DNA from: Melastoma dodecandrum
Lineage: Eukaryota; Streptophyta; Magnoliopsida; Myrtales; Melastomataceae
Direction: 5' to 3'
Assembly (NCBI GenBank): GCA_029817715.1
Contig: JARUPY010000473.1
Span: 4,340,001-4,404,000, forward strand
DNA length: 64,000 bases
The notes below the pieces were generated by a model. The model was not told where the DNA came from. It made no database searches and saw only the letters and a program-made list of their open reading frames with translations. The number at the start of each line of letters is the position of its first letter. Position 1 is the first letter of the stretch. Shown one piece after another: positions 11,600 to 24,400 of the stretch. The translations under genes were made by a program, and so were the position numbers.

Positions 11600-14500
11600 T
11601 TAGGTGTAATATCGTCGGAGAGCATCTGCGTTGATTGCTTGTGGCAGGTCTCCTCCGTCCATCTTTGTTAAGATGGTTGCTCCTCCTGAGAAGGCGTGCT
11701 TAACGACGAATGGTCCTTCGTAGTTTGGAGCGAACTTCCCTCGTGGATCCTTGACATTTGGTAGGATTCTTTTAAGAACGAGGTCACCTGGTCTGTATCT
11801 GATCGGCTTGACCTTTTTGTTGAATGCTCTAGACATGCGTTGTTGATAGCATTGCATGTGGTGAGCTGCAGCAAGTCGTTTCTCATCAATGAAGTCGAGG
11901 TGGGCGAGTTGATGGTCGACCTTCTCTTCTTCTGTCATGTTGCTTTGGGATGATATCCTGAGAGTCGGTAATTTGACTTCTGCTGGAATGACTGCTTGAG
12001 TGCCATAGACAAGCTCGAAGGGGGTTGCCCCAGTTGAAGTGCGCATTGTCGTTCTGTAGGCGAGTAACGCAAAAGGGAGCTTCTCGTGCCAGTCGCGATA
12101 GGTAATTGCTGTTTTCTGAAGAATCTTCTTCATGTTCTTGTTGGCGGCTTCGACTGCGCCGTTCATTTGTGGACGATATGGTGAAGAGTTGAGATGTTTG
12201 ATCCGGAATTCTTCGCACAAGGATCCCATCAGTTTACTGTTGAAGTTTGAACCATTGTCTGTGACCAATAGCTCCGGAACTCCATATCTGGCGATGATGT
12301 TCGCCCTCGTAAAACGTACGACATTGTTTGCTGTAACTTCTTTGAAGGATTGGGCTTCAATCCACTTGGTGAAGTAATCGATTGCGACCAGCAAGAATCG
12401 GTGTCCGTTTGACGCTTTGGGATTGATTGGCCCGATTACGTCCATACCCCACATTGAGAATGGCCATGGCTCAAATAGCGGGTAGAGTCTTGTTGGAGGC
12501 ACATGTGCCTTGTCGCTGTAAATTTGACACTTGTGACACGCTTTGACGTATTTGATGCAATCGGCTTCCATTGTGAGCCAATAGTACCCTTGTCGCATTA
12601 TCTTCTGGGCGAGAGCGTATCCATTCATGTGTGGTCCGCAAATCCCTTCATGTACTTCGACAATAAGAGCATCAGCTTCTTGCTTGGTGACGCATCTCAT
12701 GAGGGCCGTCGTGAAGGATTTCTTGTACAATGTATCCCCGTCCAGGAAATAGCTTTTTGTTATCCTCCGTATGAATTTGCGTTCTTTCCCTGTGCTACTT
12801 TGGGGAAATCCTCCTGATTGTAAATAATTCTTGATGTCCGTGAACCAAGGTAGAGCATCTTCTGGTTGACTTTGTTCAACGTGCATGCAGCTCGGATCAT
12901 CAGCGATATTGATGCGTAGAGGCTCGATGTTCATTTCTCCAGCTAACGGAATCATCGATGCGAGCACTGCAAGAGCATCAGCAAATCGGTTATCAGTTCG
13001 TGGGAGGTAGTTGAATTCAATGTCAGTGAATTGTCGGATTAGCGTTTGTAGATAATCCTGATATGGAATGAGCTTTGGGTCTCGAGTGCGCCAAGCTCCA
13101 TTCGTCTGGGAGATGATGAGTGCCGAATCTCCATGAACGTCCAGGAGTTTAACCCGCATGTCGATTGCGCGAAGTAGGCCGAGGATGCATGCTTCATACT
13201 CGGCAATATTGTTCGTGCATGGAAATGTGACTTTGGCCGCTGTCGGGTAATATTGTCCATCTGGGGAGATTACAACAGCTCCTATTCCTGATCCTGAGGA
13301 ATTCACTGCACCGTCGAAGTACATCTTCCATCTTGATTCCTGTTCCATGAGCAGGATGTTCTCGTCCGGCAATCCGATTTCTAAAGAGGAATCATCCGTT
13401 CCTGGATATTCAGCAATATGGTCAGCGATCGTTCTCCCTTTCACTGACTTCGTGGAGTGGAATCGAATGTCGAACTCGGCAAGCTGTAATTGCCACTTAG
13501 AGACTCTTCCCATCAGTGTTGGCTTGTCGAAGAGATATTTGAGTGGATCATTTTCGGATACTAACAGGATCTCATAGTGCAGAGTATACTGTCGGAGTCG
13601 GTGAAGGACCCAAATGAGAGCACAACAAGTACGCTCGGAAGTTGTGTATCTCGACTCACAATCCGTAAATTTCTTGCTGAGGTAGTAGATCGCGTGTTCC
13701 TTGGCATCCGGCAATTGTTGGGCGAGCATGGCCCCAAATGATTCTTCTCTGACTGTGAGATAGAGTGTGAGAGGATGCCCCGGCTTTGGAGGGATGAGAA
13801 CTGGTGGTTCTGTCAAGTATGTCTTGATTTGCTCAAATGCAATTTTGCAATCATCATCCCACTCAAACTTGACGTCTTTCCTCAGTTTCTTGAACAGAGG
13901 TTTGCATGTGTCGGCTAGGTTGGATATGAACCTTCCGATGTAGTTAACGCGACCCATGAAGCCACGGATCTCTTTGACTGACTTTGGAGCTGGGAGATCA
14001 CGAATTGCTTTGATTTTATCAGGATCAATCTCAATGCCTTTATTGCTGACGACGAAACCGAGGAGTTTGCCTGAAGTTGCCCCAAACACGCATTTGGCGG
14101 GGTTGAGACGTAGCTTGTATTTACGAAGCCGCTCAAATAACTTTCGAAGAATGACAGTGTGGCTCTCATCTTGTTTGGACTTGGCGATCATGTCGTCGAC
14201 GTAGACTTCAATCTCGCGATGCATCATATCGTGAAAAAGGACCACCATAGCACGCTGATAGGTTGCCCCAGCGTTCTTGAGCCCGAAGGGCATGACCCGA
14301 TAGCAGAATGTGCCCCAGGGTGTCGTGAAGGTTGTCTTCTCTTTGTCTTCTTCGGCCATGCGAATCTGATTGTAACCAGAGAATCCATCCATGAAAGAGA
14401 ATCTGTTGAATCCGGCGGTGTTGTCCACCAGTAAGTCGATGTGTGGGAGTGGGAAGTCGTCCTTGGGACTTGCTTTGTTGAGGTCGCGGTAATCGACGCA

Positions 14501-15002
14501 GACTCGGACCTTCCCGTTCTTCTTGATGACAGGGACTATGTTAGCGACCCACTGTGGATAGGTAGCCACCTCAATAAAGTTGACTTTCAGTAGTTTATCT
14601 ACTTCTTCCTTGATGGCAAGGGCTAATTCAGGCTTGTATCGACGTTGCTTCTGCTTTATAGGGTGAATAGACGGGTCGGTAGGAATCTTGTGCTCCACAA
14701 TCTCTGGATCTAGTCCCGGCATATCTGCATATGACCAAGCAAACACATTAGAGAATTCTTTAAGAAGGTTAACAATATCCTTGGCTTCATCATCTGATAA
14801 ATCTACACCGATGAACAACTCCTTGGGGTCATCTTCAGTTCCGATGTTAATTGAAACTGTTTTTTGTAATGTAAGGTCTTTTGGTTCCTCATGTCGTTGA
14901 AGACCCTGCTCCAAACCGTAATACCCGTCTATAGATTTCGGGTCATTTATTGTTTCTCTGTCTTGTTCAGAGGTTTTCCCGGGTGTACCCGAAGCGCCAT
15001 TC
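11600..15002 (-). CDS. Element A pol exon: RT, two RNase H domains, integrase
   Basis: About 1,130 codons stay open from the splice acceptor at 15002 to the stop at 11600. Numbering from a TTG codon at 14914, the RT active site YVDD is at about 238-241. The retroviral RNase H lies near 380-460 and a second, archaeal-type RNase H near 528-650 (D534, E572, D596 and D646 visible). The integrase zinc finger uses H755, H762, C793 and C796, and the catalytic triad is D825, D886 and E922. There is no ATG at the 5' end, so translation is expected to run in from gag-protease after removal of the intron 15003-15308. Duplicated RNase H places it in the Tat clade. Products act in the cytoplasmic particle (RT, RNase H) and the nucleus (integrase). 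Confidence 0.95.
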
Positions 15003-15308
15003 CTGAAAAGGAGAAGGAATTAGAGTGATGTATTCAAATGAGTTATTTGAAATATTCTTTCATGCAACAATTCATAATAAGGCATGCGCTTTTGACCCAA
15101 AGAAAATAATGTGGGATCAGGACTCAGCGGGTCCCTCATCATTTTATCGGATTCGCCCTGAACATCAGCGGCCCGATCCCATAAACGCCCTAGGTATTGC
15201 CTAGGGGTCGCGTTACATATAGACATCCTTGCTAGTCCGCAACCAGAATGTAGCAAGGAAACCTACTCTTGATTCTAAGTGCAGAAAAATAAAGATGGAA
15301 AGTTTCAC
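15003..15308 (-). other. Putative intron joining protease to RT in element A (306 nt)
   Basis: On the minus strand the protease frame reads to a stop directly after a donor gg|gtgaaac, and the pol frame begins behind a pyrimidine-rich acceptor ttttcag|gaatgg. Removing the interval joins the two frames in phase through a GGG codon. Element B has the same arrangement with the same phase (34392-34739). An intron at this place is known from Ogre elements. Confidence 0.8.
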
Positions 15309-18300
15309 CCGTCGAGAGGCATGTCTGGCTCGGCCGGGATCGACGCTTCCATCATACAGACTTCTTCTTCAGACTCTTGCGTCCCTGTCTGCTCATCTTG
15401 TTTCCCCTCCGCTACTTCGTTCGCAGTAGGGGAATCCACACGCCCATTCGGAGGCGGTACTTCAGTTCTTGGGGGAGTCGTGGGCAGCCTTGGTACCACT
15501 GGAGCTCGAAAGTACGGTGCCCCGGCTTGTCGGATGGCAATACTGGGAGGTACGAAATGGGCTCTCATGCGAGGTCGGCGCCCATGACCAAGCCCTAAAT
15601 TCATTTGGACAACATTGATATGTTCGACAGTCGTCCGCTCACCATCAATTTCTCCGTCACTCCGGATCTTCACATTCTCCAGCTGCTCTGATAGGATTTC
15701 GCCTTCCATTGTCGCCGCAGATGAACGTACGAAACGGATGCCTGATTTGTTGCTGGTGTGATTGCCTTGATTGTGTCGTATTTTGCCCGTGAATCCAAGC
15801 CCACTAGTCCCTGCAGGAGCTGGAATAGTGATCGGATAAATCATCCCTTGTCCTCTGATTCCGAGTCCTTGGCCTGGTTGATATCCATGTCTGAGGAACT
15901 CTTTTGCGGCACTGATGTTGCCCCACGTCATCAAGGGATCTGATTTGTAATCGCGCCTCACCATGTTGACCACCTCCAAGGTCTGTGTTGTTGACGGTTC
16001 TTCGGTCGGCTCTCCCACGTATGGCATGTCAATCTCGTGGCAAAGCTCCATCGAATGTTCTCCCCGGACTGTGATGAGCTTGCCATCTGAAGAGAATCTG
16101 ACCATCTGGTGCAGCGTCGAGGGAATTGCCCCGGCTTGATGAATCCAAGGACGCCCCAGTAGCATGTTGAAGGACCCTGCAGTCTCGAGGACTTGGAACT
16201 GAGTAGAGAAAAGCGTCGGTCCAACTCTAATCTCCAGCGTAACTTCTCCATGAGCCTGACGTTTTGCGCCATCGAAAGCGCGAATGGTTAAGTTGGACTG
16301 TGGGAGTTTTCCAATATTGATGCCGAGTTTTTGAGCTACAGCCACCGGAATTATATTAACTCCTGAACCGCCATCAATAAGAACTTTGGAGATGGTGGTT
16401 TCACGGCATTTGAGCGTGATGAAAAGCGCACTGTTATGATCCTGCCCCTGCTCCGGTAGATCATCCTCTGAAAAGGTAATCACGTTGCTTGCCAACATGC
16501 TACTCATGTATGCATCCAGTGCGGCGACTTCAACCTGCTCGGGCACATGCACCTCGGCTAGAAATTTCTCCAACATCTCCCTGTGCTTGTCGGAGGAGTG
16601 GATAAGGTCGAACAAAGAGATTTGAGCTGGTTGTTTTCTGAGCTGCTCAACTATGTCATAGTCGCTTCCCTTCACTGTATAAATCACCTTGTGGATTTGT
16701 TCGTTCGATGGCGCTTTGGGCTTCGAAGATTCAGCAGGGGATGAGGCTTCAAGGGCTGGCACTACTCTCCCAGAGCGGGTGATTAACTCAACTTCTGGGC
16801 TGAGGGGCGTGCAGGTGGGTCTCATCACGACCGGAATCCTTGGTTCCGTCACAGGCGACGATTCTGTCTGACACGCTTCAGATTGTGCTGATCCCAACGA
16901 AACGTAAACATACGGCGTCCTTGGCTGCCGATGGGGAACTAGTGTAAATCTATCCGGCAAGATAGTGGGCTGAACACTTCTGCTGGATTGAGGCGCACGA
17001 CCTCTTCCCCTACCTCGGCTGCGGCCTCGACCTCGACCACGACCGGTGCTTACAACATTGACGCTCCTTGGTTGTGCGTAGTCGTATTCATACATGTTCA
17101 CTTCCTCTTCATGTTCAGCCAAAACTGAGAAGAAGTTTGCCCCAATATAATTTACATGCTCCGGGAGAGGATTGTTCTTAACATTTGGGGCAGTCGCAGG
17201 CACGGAAAATGTAATTGCTCCTTCGTCTAACAGATTCTGAATCTTGAACTTCAAGGCAATGCAATCCTTGGTGTCATGCCCCATTGCTCCCGAGTGGTAC
17301 TGACAAACCGCCTTGGGGTTGTATCCAAACGATGAGGGATTGGTGGCTTTGGCTTCAACGGGCTTGATAAAACCCATGTCCCCAATCGAACAAACATTAC
17401 ATCCAGGGGATCAGGCGTTGGAGTCAAGTCCTCCAGCCTTCGTCGTGGACGCTCCACTTGCGCAGGCCTTGGCTGCTGTTGTCCTGCCATATTAACGGGG
17501 GGTTTGAAACGAGTTGCTGCCGATGCTGGAGGCCTAAGCGCGGCTGCAACATATGTCCTTGGCGCGTACGAAGCCGGGGGTGGAGTTGCCCTCATCGATT
17601 GCCTATTCTGCTCAGCAGTTGCGATAAGCTCTTTGGGCCTGGGCTTCACTACCGGTTTTGCTGAAGGGGAAGGGATTAGCCCTTCTCGACTTACTCCGTC
17701 AAGTTTGTCTGCGTTGATGACTGCCTGAGCGAAGCTTGAAAATGTCTGCCCGATCATGTAGGGCATGTATTCACGTGGGAGCAACTGGAGGAATTCATCG
17801 ATAAGCTCTCTCTCTCCGTAAGCGCCGGTTTGATCTGAGACGCAATGTGCCTGAACCGGTACGCAAACTGCTTAACGTCCTCGGCGCGGTATCTCCTCAA
17901 TTTCCGCAGATCCGAGATTGTAGGCGCCATCTCCACATTAAAGCTGTAATAATTGAGGAAATCGAGGGCCAGGTCTTTGAACGTCGCGTATTGGCTAACA
18001 TCCTTGGTGTAGTACCAATGCAATGCTGACTCTGCCAAGCTTTCTTGAAACATGGCGATACGGAATTTGTCGTCCGCCGGATACACAGCCATCTTGTGGC
18101 AGAAGTGTTTCAAATGTAGTTCCGGGCAGCCATTCCCGCGGAACTTCTCGAACTCGGGCATTTTGAACTTTGGTGGGACTTGTATTTGAGGGATTTGGTA
18201 GTTGGCGTACTCCCAGTTATGTGCCCGATACCCCTGGATAGCGTTTAGGCGCTCTTCCAGTTTCGCCATGCGGCGAGCCTCCTCCTGCTGCATTGAGGCA

Positions 18301-19238
18301 ATCCTAGCCTCGAGCCTTGTCTCGAAGGCGCTAGCTTGTTGTTGTTCACCAAATAATTCATCGACGATTGCCGCATTGCGGGTTCGCGGGCTTGGTAATG
18401 TAGGTTCCACATGTGGAGCTGAAGGGGTGGCAATTGGCTGAGGAATTCTGAAGGTGGGAAGTGTAGAGGTTGTTTGAGGGTAAAGAGTTGGCCCAGGTGT
18501 TTGCATTTGGGTGTGGGGAGTTTGCCCGAACGACACTGGGAGGTAGGGAGTTGGCCCTTGGGATGTTGGCTGAGGGTAGTATGGAGGTAGATAAGGTTGT
18601 GGCATAGGAAGGGAGAGAGGTGGCCCACGCATGTATGGGTTATATAAGGGTGCTACGCTTGTGGAGGTAGCGGATCCGGGCATGACCGGGTTGTAAGGAG
18701 GTAGGGTGTTTGGTGGGTTATAAGAAGGTAAAGTGTTCGGTGGAGTGTTTAGGCTAGGACAGTATGGGTATGGTGGTGTTTGAGGTCCTGACATGACAGG
18801 AGGAAGGTGAGGGTTTTGGGAGATGGCAGGAGCAGGTGTGGCTGCCAATTGTCGCTGCAGGAGCTCAGCCATCATTATCTTTAGGGAGGAGAGTTCAGCC
18901 GTAAGAGACTCCACCTTGTCTCCCAGTGAAGAACTGCTTGCACCTTGGGCCGGCATGTTTATGTTAGGATTGAAGGGAGCTGCGGTCGATGGAGCAGCAG
19001 GGGATTGCACTGCTAGCGCGATCGAGGCGGCGAGTGGCGGTATGTACATCGGCGGCATTCCTCCGTCCAAGGATTGCCCAACAGCCAGTGTGGTCTGGGG
19101 CAACGGAGGGAACGCGGATGCTGGGAAATGCATGGCAGGTTCTGCTGGTGTTAGAAATTCGGCGGCGATGGGTGGAGGAATGGCGATGATGACTCCAGCA
19201 GTAGGTGCAGGTTCATCTCCCGTAGAGGCCTCAGCCAT
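15305..19238 (-). pseudogene. Element A gag-protease with two frameshifts
   Basis: The start is the ATG at 19238. A proline-rich N-terminal part is followed by a retrotransposon Gag domain (about 17850-18200 in genome positions), a CHHC zinc knuckle just downstream of 17340, an aspartic protease with DGGSG active site near 16360, and a G-patch (GYQPGQGLGIRGQG) near 15870. Compared with element B, the frame is lost twice. An extra CT dinucleotide sits in the run at 17806-17816, inside the conserved LTERE region, and one base is missing near 17374-17386 before the zinc knuckle. Each part is otherwise well conserved, so the damage is recent. Both sites could also be sequencing errors, the first being a dinucleotide run. 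The 3' end runs into the pol exon by splicing. Confidence 0.85.
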
Positions 19239-19542
19239 CACCGCTCGAAGGGAACGGAATTTTTGGCGTCTTCTGTAAGGAGCAATTGTTCGGTACCTTT
19301 GAGAAAAAGAACATTTGATCAATATCACATGATGAAATACTTTGGATGCGTGACATGTCATGATCCATGATTGCACGTCTAATGCAAGGATTGGATTGTG
19401 ATTATAACAAATTCAATCCAAGTGAAAAGAAGTGCATTAGATAAAATCCCAAAAAGGTTCATTTCACAATACAGTTCTTTAAAATAAAAACGAAAGATAG
19501 GATGAGCTCGCAGGCCCAAGGATTGGGAGGAGATGTCCGCTA
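19239..19542 (-). other. Spacer between ORF0 and gag of element A
   Basis: About 300 bases with no gene. The equivalent interval in element B is almost 2.9 kb, so this is the compact version of the spacer. Confidence 0.6.
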
Positions 19543-20733
19543 TCAAATGCGATCCCATGGAGTTATCCGTTTCTTCTGGAATCGTGCGGATTGGGCGTCG
19601 ATGTCAGCCTGATGTTCCATGCAAAGATCGTACTCCTCTTCTTTGAGATTTGCCCAGACCCGAGCGATATGTGTCATGACCCGTTGAACTACTCCCTTTG
19701 GTGGTTGGCTGTCCAAGTCGATTGGGTCAAATAATTTGCTCGGCGTTGGTTTAGCTCGTGGACTTCCTCCAAACTGATGCATCACCCTCGCTGGACAGTA
19801 ATAGGATGTCCCAGTGATCCCAGCGATTGGGATGTAATCTCCGTCTGGGGAGCTTGTAATGGCCAGGTCCACGTCGAAGCATTTGGCCTTCTGATAGAAA
19901 TCCTCTGGTTCCAGTGAGCGGAAGAGAGCCCTAACTCCCGCAAATGTGCGGGTTGGAAGCCGAGCGCGGTCTGATATGCGGTCGAGTAAGTCCGGAAACT
20001 GCTCCCGCCTGAACGACTCTCCGGTGATGCCAATGTGAGTGTAGAACCAGGCCTGGAGCAATGGAGGGCTGAAGGAGAAGTGATGGTTCCGGATTCCTTG
20101 TCTTGCTTTCCGCACTATCTTGGTAAGACTGTAGTTCATCTCACCAACTAGATTAGGGAGGAAGGGTTGTCCTTTGAGAATGGCCTTTGTCAGGTAAACC
20201 GCTCGTCCGTGAATCGATTCCTTTTTATAGGGATAAAGAACCGTTCCTGCGAACATAAGGATGAAAGCACGCACTGAACCTTGGCCGTCTCCTCCTTCCG
20301 GTACGTACGGTGTCAGTTGATACTTGCAGAGTTCCTTGATGCTGATGTGCCCCTCTGTCGTGAATAAAGCGGACACGTTCGCCGGAGAGATCTGAAGCAA
20401 GTTGGTGATGTATTCTTTAGGCTTGTCGAAATGAGGCAACGGTGATATTCCTGGGAGATGAGGAAGTCCGGAGAGGTGCCCGTATTCCTCGTATAGTGGT
20501 GCGAGCTCCAAGGTACCGAAATGGAAGGTGTACGTGTTCGGATTCCACCGGGCGATGAGGTGCTGTAGCATGAACCAATCGACTTCGAGTCTGATCAGAT
20601 GGAGTAGACCTTTGAGCTTTAGCTTGACGAATTCCTGCTCTGAGGGTCTGAGTACTTTGAACCAATCTCGGAGTTTGTCATAGGATGGAGTATCCGAGCG
20701 CAGTGCGATTGAGTCCACTTGACAAACCTGCAT
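19543..20733 (-). CDS. Element A ORF0, DUF7745-like protein (396 aa)
   Basis: A 396-residue protein is encoded between the leader and gag. It starts at ATG 20733. The N-terminal part (about residues 20-100) contains a DWFKVL segment, a W-rich helix pair ending RWNPNTYTFHFG and the motif LAPLYEEYGHLSGLP. This fits the domain annotated as DUF7745, related to the plant mobile domain, which is found in Ogre-type elements and in many plant proteins of unknown role. Element B encodes a protein of the same length with the same motif order and perhaps 40 percent identity. I cannot assign a molecular function. Conservation of length and motifs between diverged elements suggests it matters for the element. 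Confidence 0.8.
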   Translation of the reverse strand: MQVCQVDSIALRSDTPSYDKLRDWFKVLRPSEQEFVKLKLKGLLHLIRLEVDWFMLQHLIARWNPNTYTFHFGTLELAPLYEEYGHLSGLPHLPGISPLPHFDKPKEYITNLLQISPANVSALFTTEGHISIKELCKYQLTPYVPEGGDGQGSVRAFILMFAGTVLYPYKKESIHGRAVYLTKAILKGQPFLPNLVGEMNYSLTKIVRKARQGIRNHHFSFSPPLLQAWFYTHIGITGESFRREQFPDLLDRISDRARLPTRTFAGVRALFRSLEPEDFYQKAKCFDVDLAITSSPDGDYIPIAGITGTSYYCPARVMHQFGGSPRAKPTPSKLFDPIDLDSQPPKGVVQRVMTHIARVWANLKEEEYDLCMEHQADIDAQSARFQKKRITPWDRI

Positions 20734-21377
20734 GCTTGGACGTCATTCAGTTGTAATAACAATCCAATCCAACTCCTAACATGAGGTGAATTTGCATGCA
20801 AGTTTTCTCCTACTGGAACAATGAGAATATCTAACAAATGTAAAAGTTTGATTAACAAGCGTTCGTGTGAAATGGATGCAGATGAGTATGATGACATAAA
20901 GAAAAAGAGGTAGGGAAGGGAGAAAAGAAATTCGGAACCCCCCCTGTGACCAACCCAAACCTCTGCAAAACGAACAGGGTTAGTGCCACGATTATCGCAT
21001 ACAAAACGTACCTGAACCTGTCCCTGCACAAGTCACAGGCACTTAGTAACAGACAAATGCACGTGCGGCGTCTGGTACCTGTAGTGAGCAAGCAATTCTA
21101 GACTCGGAAGAGGTTTCTAGACCTCCCTCGGACTAAGGGAGGCGGGGCCCCGACCCAAAACCACACTGCAAAGAGCAGCACAGCTGGGCCTAACGGTGAC
21201 CCCCCTAAGATCCTAGCCCCGGGTTCGGGCATACCTAGAAATGCCTAAAAAGCGGTAAACAAACACAAAGAGGAGATCAAGCAAAAGGCATCGAGCCAAT
21301 CAATTACATGCGAAACCAAGTAACTCCTCTCCGCATGTGGTAAGAAAAGGTTTTCGGTAGGAATCCACATGCGGAGG
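20734..21377 (-). other. Element A 5' leader with palindrome
   Basis: This is the untranslated leader between the primer binding site and ORF0. It contains a GC-rich palindrome cggggccccg at 21143-21152, 225 nt from the primer binding site. The block from about 21030 to 21400 is homologous to 51510-51900 of element C. No open frame is convincing. Confidence 0.7.
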
Positions 21378-21395
21378 TCCCCAGCGGAGTCGCCA
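21378..21395 (-). other. Element A primer binding site
   Basis: The minus strand reads TGGCGACTCCGCTGGGGA, 7 nt inside the 5' LTR. The same 18 bases occur in elements B and C at the same place. From memory, Ogre elements are described as priming from tRNA-Arg; I could not check the tRNA. Confidence 0.85.
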
Positions 21396-21402
21396 TCCGG
21401 GA

Positions 21403-24400
21403 TGTGCGCGTGCCCTTCCGGCCTAACGGCGCGCGGCGACGGTTCCGGCAAGCCCGAGGATCCGGGCCCGCTCCCCCGAGGCCCAGTCCGGTCGGCGTTA
21501 CGGCTCGAACGCCGGACGCTGCGGAAAGGGGCCCCGGGTTGGGCCTTCCCTTGATTCGCGAACGGGTCTGCGGGGCGTTTCGCCAACCGTCTCCAGTTCC
21601 CTGGAGGCGGCAGGCGAAAGGCTACGTTAAGGCCTCGCTCGCGAATTTCGGGGAGGGCCCAGGAGCGGCTCGAGTAGCCGTCACCTCACCCCAAATGGCT
21701 CCGAAAAAAGGGTAGTGGGGTTTAGTTTAACTTTGGAAACGTTTGTTCGGAGTCGCCACCGACTTAGATTTAAAAAGTATGATTTAAGTCGGAAAATTAG
21801 AGTTCGGGTTCGGGGATTCCTATTTACTAACCTTAATATCCTACCGCATGCGAAAAGGGTGGCGATTTGTCCAAAAAAAAGTTTAACTTTTGGTTGACGG
21901 TTGTTGGGCCCGATCCGGGAGTGGGCCGGACTTTTATCGACGTTTTAACGGGCGTTGGACCCGAATTTAGGTTTGTTTGGTTAAAAATCAACATGCGACG
22001 AAATCCTAAAGCCTAAATCACGCGCACAATCACAAGCAAGTATTTAGATCAAAAGGGCGGGGAAGGGGCGGTGATTGCGGGCCTATGCACTTGGGCTCGC
22101 AACCCGTTACAAGTGGATTGAAAGTAAAATTCGGGGAAGCCCGCACTTCCCCTTTGTACCTGAAATGACGGTTGGGGCCGCTTTGTCTTCGAGCCCACGG
22201 TTTTTTAGACCGGGGTAGAACCGCGCGGTTTGATACACGCGCCTTCGAGTCGATCTTCGAAAGGCTGGAGTTGATCTCCTGAAATTGCATGCTCAGTGTA
22301 CATGCGAAGAAAATATAAGAGTGGTTAGTTGACTTTCATTTTCAAAGTCCAAAACAACAATTCGAAATCAAAAAGACGAACACAAGTTTCAACTAAATCA
22401 AAATATTTAAGATCCAACCGCACATTAAGTAAACAGGTTAATAACAAGCACGTTTGTCAAATATCAGCAAAATCCAACGGTGGAATTGTGAATTATACAC
22501 ACGCAAAGTCAGCCGTAGCATAGATGAGAATGCCGCATACGCAGGTTTGGAAATACGAGCATAACTTCACTCAAGTTCGTCCGATCAAAGTGAAATAACA
22601 ACCTATAGATCTGTATCTTGTTGAGGAATCAGAATATAAAATTTCAAACGAATCCAACGGTGGGATCTCATTCTACAAGGCAAAGAAAGTGATTCGGTCT
22701 CTTGCATAAGCAATCCTTGACCAGCAGACTGATGAGAAAAGAAAATTTCATAAATCTTTACTCGTTCGTCAAAAAATTATGAAATTTTGTCACATGCTAG
22801 ATAACTCAATCATCATTTAGCATGAAAAATTTTAGGAAAAATGGATCTGTAGTCTGCTGTCAGCGTAGCGGAGAATCTAGACATTCGAATAGAATGTGTT
22901 TCAATCGGCCAGCATCGCAGATCAAGTTTGACCATGTTTGACTGTAGGATAAACTTGTTCAAAATAAAAAGTGTAAAACACAGAAATTGTAGTAAATTAA
23001 AAGATCTAACTCTCGGTTCAATTTTAATCCATTCAGAACTCAAATGAGTAAATTACGCTATCTGGTGCGCAAGATACTCATGCTGCCACAAAAGGGCAAG
23101 AGACATTAGAAGTCTTCGTCTTTTCTGAATGTTTAGAATAACCAGATGATCCCAAAAGCAAAAACTCAAAGAATAAGATTTGTAGAGGGCTCAAATATGG
23201 TTTCAAAAGCGCTAATTTTGTAAAATTTGGGCACATGATGAAAGAGATACGAATTTTTTCGTATACTAGTATGAATCTGCCCCGAAATGCGATAGCACAT
23301 CTGTTCTATCTGCACTCCAACAGCGATTTGACCAGGATCTGTATGTTTAACAAAGAAGTGTATAACATAAAAGTTTTAGAAAACTTAAAGAGAAATCCGT
23401 TCCAACCAATTTCAGGTGAAACAGAGCTTTGATGTTCGAGTTATGTCCGAAAAACAGAGGTTGTTGTTCCACTCATACACAGAAACAGGCTGCCTTTTTC
23501 GAACAAACAAAACTCGATCAAGCAAGTGTCAAATGGAGAAGCTTAAAGCACGAAAGTTGTAGAATAGCCAAAAAGGAAATGCAGCTTAAAGCACGAAAGT
23601 TGTACAGTCGAAACTAAGCCTGATGGAGTGCAGCTGCACGTTCCACGGATGCGCAGAACAGGGCAGCTGCATTCTCCAGCATACGAAGAGGAAAAACATT
23701 GGTAAAACACGTCTGTTTGAAAAAAATTTCAACAGAGAAGTTGTTCTCCATCGAGAAAGGAAGCCAAGGAGTGAAAAAACATATCAATCCATGCACAGGA
23801 CAAGGAGTTATGCTGGAAAACGTCAGGAACATGCGGCAGCGAACAACATTCCAATTTCAGCATGCGTATATCCCAACAATCGCAGATAGTTCGAGCAGTT
23901 TACAGCACAAACAAGTCCCAGAAGCTATTGACGAAGTCACAGAGGAAGTAGGAAGGGAGTGGACCTGATTTCGCATAGTTTTGAGCTCGCTAGCTCCGGT
24001 TACGATGTCTCGAAGATGTCGCAGCGTGTGTTCATGCAAACAAGAACAATAAATGAGGTTAGATTTGTCTAAGGGGTCTACAAAATGAATAGGAAGCAGC
24101 TGGTGCAGTGACTCACCGAGAATGGAGTTCGATCGACATGAATCCTGGAAATGTTCATGGGAGAAAGGGCGCTCGCGATGGGAAACAGCCCTCTCCACAC
24201 CTCCCGAGCACGCACGCTCACGATGGGAGACTCGTGTGCGCGTCGGGAGGAACTCTCCGCTGAATATTTGCGAGGGACAGAAGACGGGCCACCTTGGGGC
24301 GAGATATAACAAGTATCATGGCACGAAGACGCCAAGGGATGAAGGAATTGTAGTAGCTGGATTTTGGTCCTCACGGCCGGGAGGGTAGAGCATCATGGAG

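Noticed and set aside
21378..21395. A tRNA gene at the primer binding sites
   Set aside because: Only the 18 bases matching a tRNA 3' end are present, with no cloverleaf around them.
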